Below, piece after piece: positions 56,340 to 64,000 of a DNA stretch of 64,000 bases. This DNA comes from Symsagittifera roscoffensis (lineage: Eukaryota; Xenacoelomorpha; Acoela; Convolutidae), in the NCBI RefSeq assembly GCF_963678635.1, contig NC_087064.1, positions 4,440,411 through 4,504,410 on the forward strand, in the 5' to 3' direction. Positions within the stretch are counted from its first letter, which is position 1, and every line of letters starts with the position of its first letter. A program made the position numbers and the translations under genes. The notes below the pieces were generated by a model that was not told where the DNA came from, did not search any database, and was given only the letters and a program-made list of their open reading frames with translations.

Positions 56340-56740
56340 GTGATGAGCGAGAGGGTGTTAGGCCAAAGACCAAGTTGCATGTAATATGTGACATGTGTGT
56401 TATGTTATGTTATGTTATGTGTTAGGTTATTAAGATCATGGGTAAGTAAGCGTTAGTGACCATGAACAACTAAATGACGATTTTGGGAATAGATCCAAAG
56501 TTTGGATTGTCCAATCTTAGGTCGAATTCCAAAATTTTAGAAACCAATTGATTTTAATAAATTTTAGGATAAATATCTTTTTATCTGAACTGTCTTTAAG
56601 TAAATTTTAACGATATATATTAAGGTGAAACTGACAGGTGTGACAGTCGTGATTCCTTTTCTAGATCCTGATTGATCATTTAATTGCTCACTTGAGTCAA
56701 AACTTGAAATCGAAATCAAATCAAACTTGGAAAAAACAGT
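56340..56740 (+). other. Copy B pol-to-accessory intergenic stretch
   Basis: 401 bp without a gene. It contains a short TTATG repeat (about 56399-56425), a splice-donor-like G|GTAAGT at 56442, and an AT-rich stretch before the accessory start. It is homologous to 37343-37754. Confidence 0.7.
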
Positions 56741-58564
56741 ATGGACAATTTCAACCTGGATGAATTGATGCACCTGGCGGAAAATGCCGGAGAAAAGACA
56801 GCTGAGTTCGTGAACAGAATGTGTCAGATTACTCTGGAAACCTTCTGGACCCAGGAAGTGAAAGGACAGGAGGGATTTGAAAGGACAGACAGCATGCTAG
56901 AAGGGTTGGGAGCCGGATGGACCGCGTCCTTCTTGGCAAAAGTCTACCCGAAAGTCTCGCACTACTTGATAAAGGAATTCCTCCAAGCGGTAGTGAAAGT
57001 ATCGATAGTGGAATTAATAGCCCTGTTTGTGACATTTGGAGCGGAGAATTTCGTGAAAGGACCGGTGATACTGCTTACGGATGGAATACAGAACCTGCGA
57101 CTAGATGGACTTCTGACATTGACCGCAATAACCCACGGAAACTTGGGAGGACTGATGAAACTGGCACGTTGTCCAGAGCAGATGAAAGAGAGAGTGAGGA
57201 ATCTGGATATGAAGAAATCCACAGACTCGTGGAACAAAATAAGAGACCTGAGACACACTCTTATCCAGTATCTCTTGCAGCAAAATCGCTTTGGAACCGG
57301 AGAAGACGAAACAATTGATAGAGAGGAAGATGTTAGACGACATGTTGGAGGCATGCCGCTATTAACAGATCTGAGCTTGGCTATGAGGACCGATCCCTTG
57401 GCGCTGATCAGAGGAGTCACGGAGTTTGTGACAGTGATCTATGGACCAGCAGTCACCTTTGCGTTCCCTGACGTTAAAGTGGAAGCATATAGGAGGTCGG
57501 TGTTGCACTTGAACCTCATATCGGCAGTGGACGGTAGTACACTGAACTGGTGTGAGCAGCACGCATTGCGAGAGCTCATGAGTGAAGATCTGTTATTTGC
57601 GAAAATATCGGAGCCAGAGATGACAGTCATCAATTTTGACGATCACTTCTGTGACCGCATGGGAGAAGTAGAAAGAGGGCACATCGAGGTGTTTCCAAAG
57701 CTTTGGAATCTGAGGCCCTATGACAAAACGAATGGCGAAATGACCAGAGTGCCTCGTCTCACAGCAGCGTATCACAAGGTGAGAGAAGAGACGAAGGACT
57801 GGGGCGATTACAAGAAGCTACCCGAAGCAATCCCTGAATTCCCTCTGATAAGAAGGATGTTGCTCGGAGCAGTCTCCGTAGTACAAACTCCTAGGTTGAG
57901 AGCATTCGAAACCAATGAAAGGAGAGTAGGGAATTTCTCGGCGACGATGGATCCATACTTCGTGGGGAGAAATGCCGCCGTGTTACAGTACACACGATTT
58001 GCGTACACGGATCAAGCGACGAGAAGGCGAATAAGCAACGCTGCTACTCCCAAGCCTGAAGGATTTGATGAGGAATGGAGGGGACTAGGCTTAGCTCCAA
58101 TGAGGATGAGAGGCAGGACTGAGTTGCCTGAAGCCTCAGTAATCCTGACCAGTGTGAGAAAAGAGATGAAAGCTGCGGGAGTATTGCAGACGAGAATTTT
58201 CCTAGCACCCTTCGGCTGCGAAGAAATCAAAGTGGTCCATGGAGAAGAGGAAGATAAATCAGCCGGTACATTGCTCATACCGAGATTCCAGGAAGAAGCT
58301 GACAATGACAAACAAGGACCATCGAACTCGAATAGGGACAAGTCAGAAGGAGATGACGGACAGGGTGGAAACCGTCAGACTGAAGAACCCATGCAACAAG
58401 ATCAAGCTGGTGGGGAGGACGACAGGGCATCGACAGGAGGAACATCCAGCCTGGATTTCAATATCTTCAGTGATCTTGAGAAAATGCGGACACGTTGGAA
58501 ACGACTGAGCCAGCGGATGAAGGCATCTCGACACTGGAACCTCCGTCAGCCTTTGAGGAGATGA
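56741..58564 (+). CDS. Accessory protein 1 of copy B, 607 codons, unknown function
   Basis: Start M-D-N-F-N-L-D-E-L-M is shared with copy C; everything after about residue 14 is specific to this cassette. Predominantly helical in appearance with a hydrophobic stretch at about residues 80-102 (V-S-I-V-E-L-I-A-L-F-V), which could be a membrane helix but is more likely core. Residues 510-580 are acidic, Gln/Gly-rich and probably disordered, followed by a basic end. No signal peptide and no motif I recognise. It overlaps the next frame by 70 bases in a -1 phase. It sits where an envelope gene would be, but nothing in it supports an envelope. It could be a structural or host-interaction protein; this is a guess. 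Confidence 0.7.
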   Translation: MDNFNLDELMHLAENAGEKTAEFVNRMCQITLETFWTQEVKGQEGFERTDSMLEGLGAGWTASFLAKVYPKVSHYLIKEFLQAVVKVSIVELIALFVTFGAENFVKGPVILLTDGIQNLRLDGLLTLTAITHGNLGGLMKLARCPEQMKERVRNLDMKKSTDSWNKIRDLRHTLIQYLLQQNRFGTGEDETIDREEDVRRHVGGMPLLTDLSLAMRTDPLALIRGVTEFVTVIYGPAVTFAFPDVKVEAYRRSVLHLNLISAVDGSTLNWCEQHALRELMSEDLLFAKISEPEMTVINFDDHFCDRMGEVERGHIEVFPKLWNLRPYDKTNGEMTRVPRLTAAYHKVREETKDWGDYKKLPEAIPEFPLIRRMLLGAVSVVQTPRLRAFETNERRVGNFSATMDPYFVGRNAAVLQYTRFAYTDQATRRRISNAATPKPEGFDEEWRGLGLAPMRMRGRTELPEASVILTSVRKEMKAAGVLQTRIFLAPFGCEEIKVVHGEEEDKSAGTLLIPRFQEEADNDKQGPSNSNRDKSEGDDGQGGNRQTEEPMQQDQAGGEDDRASTGGTSSLDFNIFSDLEKMRTRWKRLSQRMKASRHWNLRQPLRR

Positions 58565-59205
58565 AACGGAATTTGCCGGAGAGCAGCTCTCCTGGCAATA
58601 CAAGAAATAACGATCAGAGAATCCTCATGGAATCACCTCGGAGGAGAAGAATAGAGGCCTCAGCCAGAGTACCTTTCTTGGGAACGCTACCCGAAGAAGA
58701 ATGGGAAGTACATCACCGAGACCACGAGAGTAGGACGGGATGTAAGCTGGACAGAGTGGCGTTCATGGAAGAAGTCTGGACTGTGATTCAGAGCTATGGG
58801 ACCCAGTCCATTCTCAAAACAGGTCTCAATCAACCCTTGATGAGAGATGTACTTGACAAGCTTGATGAGTGTGAAGGGAGACTGAGTGAGTTATTGATCG
58901 ACTCAGCCACTGATGAGAGTGAAGCGAATTCTCCCATCAAGATGACACCGCAGGACAATGAAGGAGAGGTGGTGTACCTGTCAAGGACCAGGAGAGGAAC
59001 GATGCGATCGAAAATGGTGATTGATAAAATCAATGCGATGAAAATGAAGTTAGGCAGCAGAGTAATGCCGAGGAGGATTGGAAAGACGAAAGTGGATTCG
59101 GAAATATCGATGAAAGCTGTAACTCAGCGAAAAGAAAACGAGTCGAGGAAGTCATGGATTTGGGGCAAGGTGATTATCAATTGTCTGGCACAGATAGAAT
59201 ATTAA
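58495..59205 (+). CDS. Accessory frame 2 of copy B, 236 codons, unknown
   Basis: Lies in -1 phase to the frame before and overlaps it by 70 bases. It then overlaps the next frame by 52 bases, again in -1 phase. Contains P-R-R-R-R near residue 45 and a block W-x-V...L-D-R-V-A-F-M-E-E near residues 70-95, which faintly resembles W-H-V...L-Q-R-V-S-F-I-E-D in the SGNH protein of copy C, also downstream of P-R-R-R. The last 20 codons are probably not genuine: copy A has one more base near the equivalent of 59115, which would carry this frame into the next. It may thus be the middle part of a longer protein. Confidence 0.55.
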   Translation: METTEPADEGISTLEPPSAFEEMKRNLPESSSPGNTRNNDQRILMESPRRRRIEASARVPFLGTLPEEEWEVHHRDHESRTGCKLDRVAFMEEVWTVIQSYGTQSILKTGLNQPLMRDVLDKLDECEGRLSELLIDSATDESEANSPIKMTPQDNEGEVVYLSRTRRGTMRSKMVIDKINAMKMKLGSRVMPRRIGKTKVDSEISMKAVTQRKENESRKSWIWGKVIINCLAQIEY

Positions 59206-62200
59206 CTGATATAGCGATGGTGCCACCCATTCTCATGGCGGGGATAAAGTCAACCGGTTATAAATCCAAAAGGAGTGACCGCACTCTGACTAGAGCAACT
59301 TTAGAAATGGAAATACTCAGTCAATGTGGAGAGAGTAAAATGAGGGACTTCAAACCATCTCCCATGAATCATGGAAAAGGGAGTGTTGCAGGACAACTGA
59401 CACCAGTGGAATACAACCGACTAACAGTGTCGGAGACAGTGTCGATAGATGAACCCACCGGTGGATACATGGAGATGTTGGAATACCGGAACTCGGCTAG
59501 AGGGTATGTAATGGCCCTGGAAGACGAAAAAGCCATGGAGGGTTATCTGGAAATGATGTTGCAAGGCACCACCCTCAAGCAGAAGGCGTATGGAACTTTG
59601 GCGTCGTCTGACGTAGAGGCGGAGACGATCGAGCAGTTAGTGAGACTTCCATGGAAAGCAGTAGTATTGAGGTATTTCGAAGAAGAAATGAGGACTACGC
59701 CAAGAATACATGCTCTCGTGGCAGTACCTTACGTAAGGACAGAATTACAACTCAGGCTCGCCTGGTGCATGATGGGACTGACTCGCGAAGAATATGATTC
59801 GGAAGAAAGGAAGAGATCAAAGGAGGAAAAAGTTTTCCTTATGACGAATCTGAGGGATCTGATAGTCCAGGAGGGAGCAGCAGTAGCGTGTGCAAAGCGG
59901 AGAGACGCTCTCTGTTTCATTCGATTCCTGATAGAGCAGATCTCAGTACCTGCATTAAGCACTTGTGTTAAAATGTTGAAGGAAGGCGATGAGCGAACGA
60001 AAGCCATGTTCTTACTAGCAATGCTGGATATGCAGCAAAGTAAACCGATGAGGGTGAACATGAAAGAACCTGAAGAATTGGAACCCATGAAAAAGATAGA
60101 CGAGATCAGGAGATTCTCAAACAAGGAGTTGAGGCTCACTAAAGAATCTATGGGAGCATTGCCGAAATCCAGTGAATACTGTGGACCGATCAAGAAGAAG
60201 TCATATAGCTATGTATCCGGGATCATAGGGATAGCGTACAATCCTTTCCTGAGTGAAGACATACGTGATTGCTTCTTTGATTATGAGCAGGCGGAGTTAC
60301 TAAGATTCTGGACGTCCAGAATTGTGACGACTAAGAGCGTTAACAATCCACAGGCCAAATTGGGATTGGTCTTGGAAGAAGAGGTGACTGCACCTTCAGT
60401 ACCAAAATCCGACAAGAGAGTGGAATTTGGGTTGGGATTCTCAGATGAATTACTGAGAACGAGCTTGATGGCAGTGTGGGAATTGATGAAGCCATCATGG
60501 TGTCCTAGTCCCAACGCTGACTCAATATTACGGGCGACACAAGACATACAGAGGGAACTGAATGCGGACTGTAACCTGCGTGACCTCAACATCATATATA
60601 ATGTGATGATAACAGCCTCTAAGAGCAACGGAGAAGATAGAGTGGAGTTGCCTGGCTGGGGACCAGAAGACTGGGTCAAACCTGGTAGCTGTCTGGCGGA
60701 AGTCTGTGGACTAGAGGGTCACGTTTGTGGAAGTCTAGACTGTGTGAAAACCCTGGAGAAACAACACAAGCAGTTGACAGTATTGTTTGGAAATGTAGTG
60801 ATGAAAGCAAGAACGGAAACGGAACTGATAGCAGATTGCCATGGAGGAACCGATGTGAATCTAGTGACTGCACTAGGGTTCTACAGCATGTTTGGGTCTT
60901 TAGAGTCACTATTGAATCTAGAACAGAAACATGAGATGGTCACAGCCATCAGCGTAGAAGTATTCCCAGGAGTTCTGCAGACTGAGCAGAAGTATATAGG
61001 AAAATGGAGGGAAGCAATCGAAACGGAGATGAACATCAGACACAGCGAAACTTATTGTAGACCATCAGGAGCACGATATTTGGTGGGTTCAACGTTGGCC
61101 CCAATGTGCAAGAGCAGATACCCTGTGCATTTCGTGGCTGTGGACGTGAAGAGTACAAGAACGATCGTGGATCAAGCTTTCTCAGTGCCAAAGTGCGTGA
61201 GATTGGCGAGAATGTCTGAAAAGTCTTACGAGTTACTATGTAAGATGTTCTCAGCAGTCCCAGAGAGAACCAAAGAGGAGTTGGAGTCAATACTAGGAAA
61301 GAAGTTCATGGGATATGTGAGCGGGAACTTCAGTGACTTTGAAAAACAGAAACAGAGAGGATCAACTGTCACAGATTACAATGCAGTAGATGAGAATGAT
61401 GAAATCCACCGAGTGATGATGGTAGTGGAACCATTGCTGGAAGCTTCAGGAAAACGCAATTGGAGGAGCGTCATGTTGACACATGACGAGTTTCCTTGCC
61501 ACTGCTTGCTGCAGACCTGGTGGTATCCCAAGCGTAGTAATTTGGTGTTGATCTGGGACTCTGGAGAGTTGCTCTCCATGGGTTTACCAGATTCATCACA
61601 GCCCATAACAATAGTGATAGTGGGAGTTATGATGGCGATACGATGGCTGGAAGCTCATGTGAGAGAAAATAATAGACAGGAGGCACCGACGAGAGAACAA
61701 TTGCAGAAATTAGATTGTCTAAAAGATTTAGATCTTTTTGAGACAATGTGCAAAGTTCTAAACATTCCGATGGAAGTGAAGAAGATATGGGCAAGAAAAC
61801 GATTGATGCCATGGTTCAGAGCTAACATGACTGCATGGTTGTACGAGTATGCGAAAAAGCATATGTCGAAACATGGCAGAGTGTACAGTGAATATCAGCT
61901 GGACATTGGGGCAGGAGCTTTCAAGCGAGCTTTCGTGACCCATCGGAATGCAGTGACCACCGCTGTGAAAAGAATTTCCAGGACGAGCGAGCGTAGTGGA
62001 AATGAGAAGGCAGAGATGCTGAAAGAAGATTTGGAGAGAAACGTGACGTTGTGTCTCCACAACAGCTTCTGTAGAAACAGAGAATCAAACGTGGATCCCC
62101 TACCTTGCTGTAAACAGAGGGTGGAAGAGCAGAAGTGTTGGAGGACGGCTTCCAACAGCGTCAGGATAGTCAATGACGTGCTACAAGACACGGAAACCGA

Positions 62201-62243
62201 GAGTGCGGAGTCAGTGTCACAGGAAGAGGAAATGGAGCATTGA
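59154..62243 (+). CDS. Accessory protein 3 of copy B, 1029 codons, unknown function
   Basis: Long open frame from Met 59154; the true start may be further upstream in the preceding frame (see 58495). I recognise no family. Visible features: a helical N-terminal half with many acidic and basic residues; a Cys/His cluster C513, C518, H523, C525, C530 that could bind zinc; a short hydrophobic run P-I-T-I-V-I-V-G-V-M-M near residue 820; and a Cys-rich tail (residues 955-1029) with C-C-K-Q-R and C-W-R-T, shared with copy C. The end is acidic. No signal peptide. A homologous but broken copy lies at 431-1660 in copy A, so the protein belongs to the family and is not a one-off insertion. Conservation of the long frame in the youngest copy suggests function. 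Confidence 0.75.
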   Translation: MDLGQGDYQLSGTDRILTDIAMVPPILMAGIKSTGYKSKRSDRTLTRATLEMEILSQCGESKMRDFKPSPMNHGKGSVAGQLTPVEYNRLTVSETVSIDEPTGGYMEMLEYRNSARGYVMALEDEKAMEGYLEMMLQGTTLKQKAYGTLASSDVEAETIEQLVRLPWKAVVLRYFEEEMRTTPRIHALVAVPYVRTELQLRLAWCMMGLTREEYDSEERKRSKEEKVFLMTNLRDLIVQEGAAVACAKRRDALCFIRFLIEQISVPALSTCVKMLKEGDERTKAMFLLAMLDMQQSKPMRVNMKEPEELEPMKKIDEIRRFSNKELRLTKESMGALPKSSEYCGPIKKKSYSYVSGIIGIAYNPFLSEDIRDCFFDYEQAELLRFWTSRIVTTKSVNNPQAKLGLVLEEEVTAPSVPKSDKRVEFGLGFSDELLRTSLMAVWELMKPSWCPSPNADSILRATQDIQRELNADCNLRDLNIIYNVMITASKSNGEDRVELPGWGPEDWVKPGSCLAEVCGLEGHVCGSLDCVKTLEKQHKQLTVLFGNVVMKARTETELIADCHGGTDVNLVTALGFYSMFGSLESLLNLEQKHEMVTAISVEVFPGVLQTEQKYIGKWREAIETEMNIRHSETYCRPSGARYLVGSTLAPMCKSRYPVHFVAVDVKSTRTIVDQAFSVPKCVRLARMSEKSYELLCKMFSAVPERTKEELESILGKKFMGYVSGNFSDFEKQKQRGSTVTDYNAVDENDEIHRVMMVVEPLLEASGKRNWRSVMLTHDEFPCHCLLQTWWYPKRSNLVLIWDSGELLSMGLPDSSQPITIVIVGVMMAIRWLEAHVRENNRQEAPTREQLQKLDCLKDLDLFETMCKVLNIPMEVKKIWARKRLMPWFRANMTAWLYEYAKKHMSKHGRVYSEYQLDIGAGAFKRAFVTHRNAVTTAVKRISRTSERSGNEKAEMLKEDLERNVTLCLHNSFCRNRESNVDPLPCCKQRVEEQKCWRTASNSVRIVNDVLQDTETESAESVSQEEEMEH

Positions 62244-62293
62244 CGAATGGTCGAGAAAACAAGAGGCAGCAAGAAAGAAAATTAGAAGAATTC

Positions 62294-62311
62294 AGAAGTT
62301 TTAGAACTTCT
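62294..62311 (+). promoter_or_regulatory. Small 3' UTR stem-loop
   Basis: AGAAGTT, loop TTAG, AACTTCT. In copy C the equivalent keeps GAAGTT/AACTTC. Close to the stop codon; role unknown. Confidence 0.5.
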
Positions 62312-62756
62312 AAACGACGAAAAAAGAAGAGAACAAAGGGATGACGAAGAAACGTTAAAATTCAGAATTGTTTTATGTGTGTGAAAAACTCAAGTGAGAA
62401 ACCAAGCAACCAAGTTGTAATTGAAAACTGAAACATTTAGTTGAGTTTGGAAATTGTTGCATTTATAAATTTGCATTTTGGTTTTAGTTGAAGTGGCTTT
62501 AGAGACACTCACTTATTATTTATTTAGAAAGGCTTGAGGGAAGAGTATATTTAAATATTCCAGCCTGCATGATTGTTTTTAATTACTTAGGAAGACTGAT
62601 CACTTTGTGGTGACATGAAAAACTTGAGTAACTTCTTGAGAAGGGAGGTTGTTGCATTGTTCTTTCTAACCACAAGGTCTCTTGGTTTTAATATTCAGGA
62701 CAATAAACAAGCAAGATTTCCGAAGGGAAGGAGCATGGTAGGATAATTTTAGCTTG

Positions 62757-62785
62757 TTGGTTGGCAGGACTGTCCTGCAAGCCAA
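62757..62785 (+). promoter_or_regulatory. Larger 3' UTR stem-loop
   Basis: Left arm TTGGTTGGCAGGAC, one-base loop, right arm GTCCTGCAAGCCAA; 12 of 14 positions pair. Copies A and C have the same structure with changes in the right arm that mostly keep pairing (for example AAACCAA in C). It could be a transport, stability or priming element in RNA, or a protein site in DNA. Confidence 0.6.
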
Positions 62786-63048
62786 CACCTTTTAAATCTA
62801 GGAGAAAAAGTTTCAATCGGGACATTGACACTGGAAGTCAGAAAATATGTTTTATCTTAAGTCATATCCTCAATGTGCAGATTAATGAAAGAATTTGAAG
62901 GCTATAGTGATGTAGTATGATGCCATTTATATTCTGCAGTGAGTCGATGTGACGTAGATAAAAGTAATTTCGTGCATTTTGTAAATTCTGTTCGATGACA
63001 CTGTAACCATTTAGAACATTGCGCGATTCAATGAGGACATTGACCGGA

Positions 63049-63062
63049 CTGTCCGGGGAGTA
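63049..63062 (+). promoter_or_regulatory. Polypurine-like tract next to the 3' LTR
   Basis: CTGTCCGGGGAGTA immediately before the LTR TG. Plus-strand priming in LTR elements uses a purine run at this place. Here the run is only GGGGAG, embedded in a 12-base string that recurs inside pol. Confidence 0.65.
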
Positions 63063-63983
63063 TGTGACATTCGACCAGAATGGCCAAAATACAATTTATG
63101 CAGAATTCGAATTTTGAGCAGTAAGCCTTCCGAGTTGATGATTTCGAAGGATTAGCGACGTTATTGGAACGTTTAGCCAAACGGTGAGGGCTAGAATATT
63201 CTAGTATTTTAAATTTTCAAAAAATTCGAATGATGACGTCACATTTCTGAGAAATGCTGAAACGGCCATTTTAACAAAAAAGCGAGTAAAAAACAGAACA
63301 ACTTTATCTGCGATTGCGAACAGTACGAAAATCGAGATTGGAGAACGACAACGAACTACAGAATAGCAGAGAACGTTCCGAGTCGCAACTATTGTGCTGC
63401 TACAATAGTTGCAAGGCCGTTGCGAACAACGGTGAAGGGTAAAAGCCAGCCCTCCGAGTTAGTGTGAACCTGAGGTTAAGGAGCTTGATTCACTGGATTC
63501 AAGAATCCGGAAGGGTTTCGGGACTGGAACTTTTAGCCTTTTATATAAACTTTTAGCTTCTTGTCATGTCCTGAATTGAATTTAATTAACAACTGGATTC
63601 GTTTTGATAAGGATGAGAAGCTAGGAGTTGGGGGAAAGGGTTGATCCATCTTCGATGGAGATGATGATTTTTATCTACTGAACAAAAACAATAGTAATAT
63701 GATAGGTAGTAGCCCTGTTTTTAGGAGTGACCTCGTGGTCTGGGGATACAGAGACCCAGCCATGAGCTCACTAATTTCGCATGTAATTCAGTTAATTTGA
63801 GCGTTCTGGTCGAAGCCGGAGAACAGTAACGTTTTTGTCAGCCTGATGTAAGAAAGACCACCGAAAAGTACTGGCTTGGTAGAGACGGTGAAAAACATGC
63901 AAAGCTCTGTTTAGACGCTAGCCAGTCGTCTTAAGACTTAGTTTTGTTATCCGTCGATATGTATCTTCCGGGCGAATGTTACA
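63063..63983 (+). repeat. Copy B 3' LTR
   Basis: 921 bp; differs from the 5' LTR by TTTAGT/TTTAGC near position 113 and GTTGCAAC/GTCGCAAC in the stem-loop. TATATAAA at 63542-63549. Followed by GAC (63984-63986), matching 42869-42871. Confidence 0.93.
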
Positions 63984-64000
63984 GACGTGGATGACAGTGT
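63984..64000. other. Flanking sequence right of copy B
   Basis: 17 bases outside the element; the first three (GAC) repeat the left flank. Confidence 0.6.

Larger units (their letters stand above)
62244..63062 (+). other. Copy B 3' UTR
   Basis: 819 bp, no gene. It contains two stem-loops (62294-62311 and 62757-62785), an AATAAA at 62702-62707 and, at the right end, the polypurine-like tract. Homologous to 40328-41148. Confidence 0.8.
42872..63983 (+). mobile_element. Copy B: young, near-complete 21-kb Gypsy-like element
   Basis: 21,112 bp with 921-bp LTRs that differ at two positions by eye, flanked by GAC (42869-42871) and GAC (63984-63986). It contains all expected parts plus the macro-like pol tail and three accessory frames. 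Lesions relative to the other copies: a 28-base deletion in gag at about 48665, and a likely 1-base loss between the second and third accessory frames near 59115. A possible further frame break lies near 58500. As written, gag-pol is not one frame, so this copy is probably defective despite its youth. Confidence 0.93.

Noticed and set aside
56399-56425. TTATG microsatellite
   Set aside because: Only a few irregular units; not conserved in copy C beyond general AT-richness.
56442-56447. Splice donor for a subgenomic accessory RNA
   Set aside because: The donor-like GTAAGT is good in B, but no acceptor upstream of the accessory frame is conserved in C, and a donor here would not join the leader. 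Left as an open possibility only.
56741-62243. Envelope gene making this an endogenous retrovirus
   Set aside because: None of the accessory frames has a signal peptide, a fusion-peptide or furin-like site, or a C-terminal membrane anchor.
62702-62707. AATAAA as the element's polyadenylation signal
   Set aside because: It lies upstream of the polypurine-like tract and 3' LTR, so its use would remove sequence needed for reverse transcription. A signal in the LTR (for example 41781 in copy C) is more plausible.

Overview
The window is almost entirely LTR retrotransposon DNA of one Ty3/Gypsy-like (Metaviridae-type) family; I see no convincing host gene. The setting is eukaryotic: long terminal repeats of about 0.9 kb with TG...CA ends, a gag with two zinc knuckles, pol in the order protease, reverse transcriptase, RNase H, integrase, TATA boxes inside the LTRs and the standard genetic code. 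A metazoan, probably an invertebrate, is likely, but the sequence does not settle the host. The elements are very large (18 to 21 kb), with about 3 kb of untranslated leader and an accessory region downstream of pol.

Layout. (1) 1-14048, minus strand: copy A, an old, heavily deleted element cut by the left window edge. (2) 14049-14633: a 585-bp non-element spacer. (3) 14634-19300, plus strand: LTR, leader and a gag piece of a second element. (4) 19301-23371, minus strand: gag start, leader and LTR, followed by a second copy of the spacer (23372-23955). Blocks 10.1-19.3 kb and 19.3-27.8 kb are a tandem duplication of one head-to-head arrangement of two LTRs. (5) 23956-42073, plus strand: copy C, LTR to LTR, with a broken gag-pol but a long open accessory frame. 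(6) 42074-42871: remnant of an older LTR plus unassigned sequence. (7) 42872-63983, plus strand: copy B, young (its LTRs differ at 2 of 921 positions by eye) and nearly complete.

Two features stand out. First, the pol polyprotein does not end at the integrase. It carries a further 440-residue tail whose last 160 residues look like a macro domain (ADP-ribose-binding fold, TARG1/Poa1-like). Second, the accessory region is exchangeable. Copies B and C share the pol end, the intergenic stretch, the first dozen codons of the accessory frame, the last 80 or so codons and the 3' UTR. Between these shared ends, B holds about 5.2 kb encoding three unrecognised frames (607, 236 and 1029 codons), whereas C holds about 2.3 kb encoding a coiled coil plus an SGNH/GDSL-hydrolase-like domain. 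Copy A is of the B type.

Cis structure is also rich. A 12-base motif TTGTCCGGGGAG next to the 3' LTR recurs four times inside pol, in two different reading frames. The leader carries a cluster of nine CCGGAGGGGT-type motifs. A perfect 13-bp stem-loop lies in every complete LTR. Both full-length insertions are flanked by matching 3-bp direct repeats (TTA for C, GAC for B). All identities and counts were made by eye.
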